DNA of 18,570 nt from Anaerolineae bacterium. GTDB lineage: Bacteria; Chloroflexota; Anaerolineae; JACIWR01. Positions 14,610-18,570 of the stretch are shown in pieces. A program made the position numbers and the translations under genes. Positions within the stretch are counted from its first letter, which is position 1. Each line of letters begins with the position of its first letter. The stretch lies in contig JAGGZG010000369.1 in NCBI GenBank assembly GCA_021162125.1, forward strand, positions 1-18,570, given 5' to 3'. Below the pieces are notes generated by a model. That model ran no database searches. It worked only from the letters and a program-made list of their open reading frames with translations, and had not been told where the DNA came from.

Positions 14610-14981
14610 CTATCGAGACGGCGGCTCAGGCGGCGACTCCGGTGCCTGAGCGAGGCCGAGCCCTTTCGCCCCCATCCGGTGTTCATGGCACCTCCCGCAG
14701 CCCACCATCGGCTCGGCGACGGGCTGCCCGCTCAGAGTGCAGTATGCCTCCACCTCCACGCGGCGTAGGAACAGCCAGCGGCGGCGGATGCGCGCTTTGA
14801 GTATCATGGTCGGGCAGCGATTAGCACGCCGAATGGCGGGCACGGGGCACGTGGCGCACAACTTCGGCGTCCACTTTGCCCGATCCGGGCTGCGGGCCAG
14901 CAAGCGACATTCCTCCCACTCGCGCCCACGGTAGTAATCCGTAAAATAGAAGTCGCATTCCACTCCGCTGGGAGTGCGCAC
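14610..14981 (-). CDS. Eight-cysteine conserved hypothetical protein
   Basis: The product has 123 residues from GTG 14981, which has AGGAGG seven bases upstream. The frame is open further to 15128, but that would run through the promoter and into the tRNA. Cysteines at 9, 25, 42, 45, 56, 81, 95 and 98 include CATC (42-45) and CGRC (95-98). The motif TPKLCATCPVPAIRRANRC is striking, and I associate this pattern with small hypothetical proteins of Chloroflexota. The cysteines suggest zinc or iron-sulfur binding. The tail after residue 103 is Pro-rich. No enzyme motif was recognised. It heads a two-gene unit with the zinc-ribbon membrane protein. Confidence 0.8.
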   Translation of the reverse strand: MRTPSGVECDFYFTDYYRGREWEECRLLARSPDRAKWTPKLCATCPVPAIRRANRCPTMILKARIRRRWLFLRRVEVEAYCTLSGQPVAEPMVGCGRCHEHRMGAKGLGLAQAPESPPEPPSR

Positions 14982-15016
14982 GTCGGGCCTCCTGGTACTG
15001 GGATTCGATTGTGCAA

Positions 15017-15045
15017 AGTATATCACACTCCGCCCCATCTGACAA
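15017..15045 (-). promoter_or_regulatory. Promoter of the Cys-rich and zinc-ribbon genes
   Basis: On the minus strand TTGTCA (15040-15045) and TATACT (15017-15022) are 17 bases apart. The expected start is near 15010, about 29 bases before the GTG codon at 14981. Confidence 0.8.
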
Positions 15046-15064
15046 AAGGCCGGGTAGGGTGAAT

Positions 15065-15101
15065 GCAAAAAGCGCATGGCTCGTGACCATGCGCTTTTTG
15101 C
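15065..15101 (-). terminator. Intrinsic terminator behind tRNA-Met
   Basis: GCAAAAAGCGCATGG (15065-15079) and its exact complement (15087-15101) form a 15-bp stem with A/T runs at both outer ends, so it works in either direction. It starts four bases beyond the tRNA 3' end and separates the tRNA from the downstream promoter. Confidence 0.9.
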
Positions 15102-15104
15102 AGG

Positions 15105-15176
15105 TAGCGGGGGTTGGACTTGAACCAACGACCTCCGGGTTATGAGCCCGACGAGCTGCCACTGCTCTACCCCGCA
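15105..15176 (-). tRNA. Initiator tRNA-fMet (CAU)
   Basis: On the minus strand the 72 bases fold into a normal cloverleaf: acceptor TGCGGGG with CCCCGCT, anticodon loop CTCATAA (anticodon CAU) and T arm GTTGG-TTCAAGT-CCAAC. The three G-C pairs under the anticodon loop (GGG/CCC) and the unpaired first acceptor position (T1 opposite T72) mark the initiator rather than the elongator or Ile-lysidine type. The discriminator is A73. The 3' CCA is not encoded (ACCT follows), so it must be added by CCA transferase. Confidence 0.95.
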
Positions 15177-15186
15177 TCGCGATAAT

Positions 15187-15215
15187 ATTATACACTATCT
15201 TCGTCTTTTGGTCAA
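15187..15215 (-). promoter_or_regulatory. Promoter of initiator tRNA-Met
   Basis: On the minus strand TTGACC (15210-15215) and TATAAT (15187-15192) are separated by 17 bases. The start would fall about four to five bases before the mature tRNA end. Confidence 0.87.
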
Positions 15216-15311
15216 ATGGCCCTGGGCGTTCAGGTTACTCTTTGGGTTAGCCGATGAAGCTATTTGAACTGGGGAACTGGCCGCCCAGTCGGATTAATCG
15301 GCTGACTCGGG

Positions 15312-15740
15312 TCAATCGGCCGACCCCAGTGCCCCCGGCGGACTACCCACGAAGAGGGCCCACCACACCTGCCAGCAAGGAGTCTCCCGTCCTCCAATAG
15401 CTTCAGCTTGCCCACTCTCCTGAATTTCCGCTATCTGGGGGTGAGGGGGGATAATCGGCATGACGGCGGTCTCCCCAGGTCGCACCAGGTGCATCTCCTG
15501 ACGGGCCCACTGCTCGACGAAAGCGTCGCTCTGCACAATCGCCTTTCGCTCTTTCAATTCTCGTTGCCGGGCCTCCAGCGTGGCTACCTCTTGTTCCAGT
15601 CTCACCTCTTCCTGGTGGATGCGGTAGCTGGCTGTTGCTTTCCGCCCGAAATCCACGACGAGTGAGATGGTCAGGGTGATGGCGATGATAGCCAGAAACT
15701 GTATCAACGATAGCCTGGATGGGTGCTTGTCATCTGGCAC
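15312..15740 (-). CDS. FtsB/DivIC-family cell division protein
   Basis: The product has 142 residues. The start is GTG 15740 with GGAAAGG nine bases upstream. One membrane span (11-30) is followed by a coiled coil (36-70) and the family tail FVEQWARQEMHLVRPGETAV (74-93), which matches the IExxAREELxLVxPGE pattern of septum formation initiator proteins. These small bitopic proteins sit in the FtsQLB/DivIB-FtsL-DivIC complex and activate septal peptidoglycan synthesis. About 45 further residues at the C-terminus are poorly conserved in type. The gene is monocistronic, with its own promoter at 15824-15852. Whether it should be called FtsB or DivIC cannot be settled by sequence inspection. Confidence 0.88.
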   Translation of the reverse strand: MPDDKHPSRLSLIQFLAIIAITLTISLVVDFGRKATASYRIHQEEVRLEQEVATLEARQRELKERKAIVQSDAFVEQWARQEMHLVRPGETAVMPIIPPHPQIAEIQESGQAEAIGGRETPCWQVWWALFVGSPPGALGSAD

Positions 15741-15823
15741 AGCCTTTTGCCTTTCCGAAAATCATTCGCGTGCGTGACACGTTGGAGATTGAATGCAACG
15801 GCTTTTTTCTCACCCCGAGAATT

Positions 15824-15852
15824 ATAATACCCCATTTTCCTCGTTAAGTCAA
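15824..15852 (-). promoter_or_regulatory. Promoter of the FtsB/DivIC gene
   Basis: On the minus strand TTGACT (15847-15852) and TATTAT (15824-15829) are 17 bases apart; a TATAAT three bases further on would give 20-base spacing. The leader is about 75 bases. Confidence 0.78.
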
Positions 15853-15950
15853 GTTGGTGATGGGATGGGGCTACACCGAGCTCGACAAAGTGTGTCCCCG
15901 GTGAAACGCACCCGCCATCCCATAACGCGGCCTCCGGTTGCAACTAAAAC

Positions 15951-16046
15951 CTGTCATTCTGAGCGACCGCATAGCCTGCGCTGAGCAACGCCGAAGGGGA
16001 GCGAAGAATCTCGTTTGCAGTAAACGGGATTCCCTTCGACTTCGCT
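15951..16046. repeat. CATTCTGAGCG/GCGAAGAATC-type interspersed repeat
   Basis: CTGTCATTCTGAGCG at the left and GGAGCGAAGAATCTC in the middle are the two boxes of a repeat that I associate with many bacterial genomes, Chloroflexota among them. A hairpin GAATCTCGTTT (16006-16016) with AAACGGGATTC (16022-16032) and outer AGCGAA/TTCGCT arms follow. No gene was seen from 15741 to 16278; 15853-15950 shows no further structure. Confidence 0.6.
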
Positions 16047-16084
16047 TGTATACTGGATGTGTACCTTACCAACACGAATAGCAG

Positions 16085-16113
16085 TTGATACCTGGCGAGA
16101 TCTGGTGTATCAT
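16085..16113 (+). promoter_or_regulatory. Promoter of the cinA-domain gene
   Basis: TTGATA (16085-16090) and TATCAT (16108-16113) have 17 bases between them. The leader to ATG 16279 would be about 160 bases and is rich in stems. Confidence 0.65.
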
Positions 16114-16164
16114 TACCCCCTGGGAGGGCGGGAGTTGACTATCGACTAGCTGAGGCGCATAGCG

Positions 16165-16204
16165 GCCTCTATGATGGAAAGCCCCCTTCGGGGGCTCCAG
16201 AGGC
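16165..16204 (+). promoter_or_regulatory. Nested stem-loop in the cinA leader
   Basis: GCCTCT (16165-16170) pairs with AGAGGC (16199-16204), enclosing a perfect AGCCCCC-TTC-GGGGGCT hairpin (16180-16196). The short palindrome GGCCCAGAGGGCC follows at once. No T-tract follows, so it may be a leader structure; no known riboswitch class was recognised. Confidence 0.55.
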
Positions 16205-16278
16205 CCAGAGGGCCTTGCATCTCGTGGCTCGAACATTCACGTTCGGGCGGGACACGTCAGCAGGGAAGGAGAGGGAAA

Positions 16279-16767
16279 ATGAGTGAAGCAACTCTGGAGG
16301 AAATCGTGGGCCAACTCCTCGTCGAGCAGAAGCTGACCCTCGGCGTGGCCGAATCCTGCACGGGTGGGCTGATCACCCACCGCCTGACAAACGTGCCCGG
16401 CAGTTCGAATTATCTCCTCGGTGGAGTCGTGGCCTACGCTTACGACGTCAAAGAGCGGGTACTGAACGTGCGCCACGATACCCTGTACGAGCACGGTGCG
16501 GTGAGCCGGGAGACGGCATTAGAGATGGCCCGTGGCGCTCGCTGGCTGCTGGGCAGCGACGTGGCCATCGCTGTCACCGGCATCGCCGGACCCGGCGGAG
16601 GTACACCGGAGAAGCCCGTGGGCCTGGTGTACATCGCCCTGTCAGCGCGGGATTTTGAGCGCTGCGAACGGTACGTGTGGTCGGGTAACCGCCTGCAAAA
16701 CAAGCAGCAATCGTCGCAGGCGGCCCTGGAGATGCTGTGCGAGTACCTCGAAGGGAGGGCGCGATGA
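16279..16767 (+). CDS. pncC: CinA C-terminal domain, NMN amidohydrolase
   Basis: The product has 162 residues, the length of stand-alone PncC. It removes the amide from nicotinamide mononucleotide, recycling NMN to NaMN in NAD metabolism. The family signature AESCTGG (24-30) holds the catalytic Ser26, and VTGIAGPGGGTPEKPVGLVY (99-118) is the second conserved stretch. The N-terminal MoaB-like half of full CinA is absent. The frame is open upstream to 16171, but ATG 16279 has GGAGAGGG just before it and gives the usual start, with a short helix before LGVAESCTGG. Its stop overlaps the next gene's ATG (ATGA), so both are translated from one mRNA. Confidence 0.93.
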   Translation: MSEATLEEIVGQLLVEQKLTLGVAESCTGGLITHRLTNVPGSSNYLLGGVVAYAYDVKERVLNVRHDTLYEHGAVSRETALEMARGARWLLGSDVAIAVTGIAGPGGGTPEKPVGLVYIALSARDFERCERYVWSGNRLQNKQQSSQAALEMLCEYLEGRAR

Positions 16768-17018
16768 AATTCACGGATACGCCGGTGGCCGTCGAAGCCC
16801 GCTTTGACGTGGATGGCACAATCACGCCGCTGGCCCTCGCCTGGCGGGGACAGATGCTGCGCATCAGCGACGTGGGCCGCTCGTGGGTGGCCGCCGATGG
16901 CCGGCTCCGCTATTGGCTGGTGATGGTCCCTGCCCGTGGGACCCTCGAGCTCTGCCTGGACACGACCACTCTGCGCTGGCGGATCACCCGCGCCTGGGAG
17001 CCGCCAGCCCGGGCTTGA
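16764..17018 (+). CDS. Small DUF6504-like protein
   Basis: The product has 84 residues. The ATG overlaps the pncC stop (ATGA), with GGGAGGG six bases upstream. The spacing of aromatic and Gly residues (LAWRGQ near 26-31, W41, RYWLVM near 48-53, GTLELCLD, W71) matches what I remember of DUF6504, a small beta-rich domain found alone or at the end of ImuB-like polymerases in Actinobacteria. No catalytic motif is seen and it is probably cytoplasmic. Translational coupling to pncC is clear, but the functional link is unknown. The family match is from pattern memory and should be taken as moderate. Confidence 0.7.
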   Translation: MKFTDTPVAVEARFDVDGTITPLALAWRGQMLRISDVGRSWVAADGRLRYWLVMVPARGTLELCLDTTTLRWRITRAWEPPARA

Positions 17019-17028
17019 ACAACTGCGG

Positions 17029-17059
17029 CCCTGGCGAAGGTTACGAACCTTCGCCAGGG
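17029..17059 (+). terminator. Perfect hairpin after the pncC operon
   Basis: CCCTGGCGAAGGTT (17029-17042), loop ACG and the exact complement (17046-17059) form a 14-bp stem ten bases after the stop at 17018. No T-run follows, so it may be a terminator of a weaker kind or an mRNA 3' end protector. The following bases to 17254 hold no gene. Confidence 0.5.
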
Positions 17060-17186
17060 TGCCCCCTGTGCCGAATAATTCACCACCGGTCAGCGTTCTA
17101 CACACAGACAGGTACATACGACTCTGATGGGCGAAGGTCTTCCGACTGAGCGCTCACGCCGAAGGCCCACTTCGCCTCGGTCAGGA

Positions 17187-17213
17187 GACCCTTCGACAAA
17201 CTCAGGGCAGGCT
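17187..17213. repeat. CCTTCGACAAACTCAGGG-type repeat fragment
   Basis: CCTTCGACAAACTCAGGGCA is one box of a short palindromic repeat that I associate with intergenic regions of many environmental bacteria (partner box CCCTGAGTTTGTCGAAGG). Its surroundings (17060-17254) contain several scattered CGAAGG/CCTTCG words but no clear gene or promoter. Confidence 0.5.
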
Positions 17214-17254
17214 CTTCGGCGAACAAGAATTGCGGTGGACGGCAGGAGGACATT

Positions 17255-18570
17255 TTGAGAGAGCTTCTCAGCCACCTATTTCGTCATAAAATGCGCACGG
17301 CGTTGACCATCTTCGGCATCGCCGTCGGCGTCTTTGCCCTGACGATGATCGGCTCTATGGCGGAATTCATGAACTTGACCGTCGAGCTACAGGAAAAGAC
17401 GACACTGAACCGCATCAGGGTCTACCCGAAAAAATGGGGCGTGTCCTCTTATAACGAGAGCACCGTCCGTCAGATTCAGCGGGTAAAAGGAGTGCTGGGC
17501 ACCTTCGTATCCACCGGCGGGCTGTTGCACGAGGAGGATGAAAAGCGGGGCATCTACTTCGCGCCGGAGCAGTACTACGGCACTACTTCCAACATCCCCG
17601 CCCTGGAGTTCGAGAACCCCTTCGGGGTGGACGTGCCCGTGTGGAAGGGCCGCCGTCCGGTATCGGACAGTATGCACGAGGCCATCGTCGGCTATGATCT
17701 GGCGCAGAAGTACGGGTGGCAGGTGGGTCAGACCATAACCGTGCGTGGTCGGGAGTTCGTGGTGGTGGGCATCTGGGCGCGGGTGCCCAACGTGCCGTCC
17801 AACTTCGTGCAGATTTCCTACGACGCAGCCCGGCAGTTCAGGGCGCGCTCGTGGCTCATCGGGACGATCATGGCCGTCCCTGAGCCGGGCGCCGACCCGG
17901 ACGAGGTAGCACGGCGTATCGAAGAGGAACTCGATGGCCTGCGCGCCCAGTCACCGCGTGAGGCTTTGCAAGAGGCCCGCCAGCAATTGACCATCTTCAT
18001 CCTGATCCTATCCGCAAGTGTCGTGCTGGCCATCCTGGTGGGGGGGCTGAGCACGATCAACACTATGGTGATGAGCGTGGCCGAGCGCAAGCGCGAAATC
18101 GGCCTGAAAAAGGCGTTGGGCGCGGGTGATTGGGACATCGTGGCTGAGTTCTTATTTGAAGCGGCGGTCATCGGGGCGGTTGGCGGGACAATTGGCCTCC
18201 TGGGTGGCTGGGCCGCTAGTCAGGCCATGAACGCGCTCACTTTGCGGAGCAATGGCATGACGCTGTTCCTCACCACCCCGCGCCTGGTGATCGGTTCTTT
18301 CGCTTTCACCGTATTCCTGGGGATGGCCGCTGGCGTCTACCCTGCCGGGCGCGCCAGCCGGCTGGACCCGGTGCTGGCTCTGCGGAACGTGCCGGCGGTG
18401 CAATACGCCGCACGAGGCATCCGGCGGCTGGTCTACCTGATTCGCCGCCGCGCCCGTCTGATCCTCACCGTGCTGGGGGTGGCCGCCGGGATTTTCGCCC
18501 TGACGGTTATCGGTGGCCTGAGTGAATACATCAATGGCTTCATGAGCGAGGTGCAGACCGGAGCCGCTGA
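17255..18570 (+). CDS. FtsX/MacB-type ABC permease, start of double module (partial)
   Basis: The frame runs from TTG 17255 (AGGAGGA four bases upstream) to the window edge, 438 codons so far without a stop. The first module has a span at about 16-36, an extracytoplasmic MacB_PCD-like domain (40-240) and three spans near 250-275, 305-330 and 345-370. ERKREIGLKKALGA is the usual FtsX-family loop that contacts the ATPase. After VLALRN (about 380-385) the protein does not end: a basic stretch leads into a new span near residue 400 (LTVLGVAAGIFALTVIGG), very like the first one (LTIFGIAVGVFALTMIGS). It thus appears to be two permease modules in one chain. No ATPase gene lies upstream, so it should be downstream. 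Such transporters handle lipoproteins, peptides or drugs; the substrate is unknown. Confidence 0.88.
   Translation, partial: MRELLSHLFRHKMRTALTIFGIAVGVFALTMIGSMAEFMNLTVELQEKTTLNRIRVYPKKWGVSSYNESTVRQIQRVKGVLGTFVSTGGLLHEEDEKRGIYFAPEQYYGTTSNIPALEFENPFGVDVPVWKGRRPVSDSMHEAIVGYDLAQKYGWQVGQTITVRGREFVVVGIWARVPNVPSNFVQISYDAARQFRARSWLIGTIMAVPEPGADPDEVARRIEEELDGLRAQSPREALQEARQQLTIFILILSASVVLAILVGGLSTINTMVMSVAERKREIGLKKALGAGDWDIVAEFLFEAAVIGAVGGTIGLLGGWAASQAMNALTLRSNGMTLFLTTPRLVIGSFAFTVFLGMAAGVYPAGRASRLDPVLALRNVPAVQYAARGIRRLVYLIRRRARLILTVLGVAAGIFALTVIGGLSEYINGFMSEVQTGAA

Noticed and set aside
14982..15128. N-terminal extension of the Cys-rich gene
   Set aside because: It would run through the promoter and terminator into tRNA-Met.
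16171..16278. Upstream ATG start for the cinA-domain gene
   Set aside because: This would translate the stem-rich leader; ATG 16279 has a strong RBS and the standard length.
1..18570. CRISPR array, insertion sequence, prophage or toxin-antitoxin pair
   Set aside because: No regularly spaced repeats, transposase, integrase or phage motifs were found; the repeats present are palindromic and dispersed.

Overview
The window looks like a chromosomal segment of a GC-rich bacterium, most probably a member of the Chloroflexota (Anaerolineae-like). The reasons are surface proteins with long Thr/Pro linkers, an LPxTG protein, gene families I associate with that phylum (a small eight-cysteine protein, a ParA partner with a proline-rich linker), and many structured interspersed repeats between genes. 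This assignment is inference from gene style, not a database result. No phage, plasmid, IS or CRISPR structure is visible.

Layout. 1-494 is non-coding and holds a roughly 180-bp imperfect palindrome and a structured repeat. 495-2476 is a three-gene operon behind a perfect-consensus promoter: a membrane-anchored helix-hairpin-helix protein, a membrane-anchored Ig-like protein and an LPxTG surface protein. 2555-5095 carries nucleotide metabolism: purB, then thyX overlapping a dCMP deaminase gene, which together supply dTMP from dCMP. 5096-5538 is a repeat cluster ending in a bidirectional terminator. 5539-7720 (minus) is a parA gene overlapping a gene for a proline-rich membrane protein whose N-terminus resembles the ParA-contacting end of ParB. 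7721-8303 contains divergent promoters and a second copy of the repeat found at 5164-5277, inverted. 8304-14377 is a complete nucleoside-type ABC importer: a BMP-family lipoprotein, a double ATPase and two permeases. 14379-15740 (minus) holds a zinc-ribbon membrane protein, a Cys-rich protein, initiator tRNA-Met and an FtsB/DivIC-type division protein. 16279-17018 has the cinA C-terminal domain (pncC) overlapping a small DUF6504-like gene. 17255 to the window end is an FtsX/MacB-type permease that begins a second permease module in the same reading frame and is cut by the window edge.

The most unusual feature is the importer ATPase. It is a standard two-domain RbsA/YufO-type protein except that about 210 residues with five or six predicted membrane spans sit in frame inside the first nucleotide-binding domain, between the Q-loop and the signature motif. 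Part of this insert resembles the PLDc_N two-span module. Both permeases of the same operon also carry extra N-terminal membrane spans, so the whole transporter may have an enlarged membrane sector. The second point of interest is the parA gene paired with a membrane protein rather than parB.

Eight promoters could be read with -35/-10 boxes at exactly 17-bp spacing, which makes several transcription units fairly clear.
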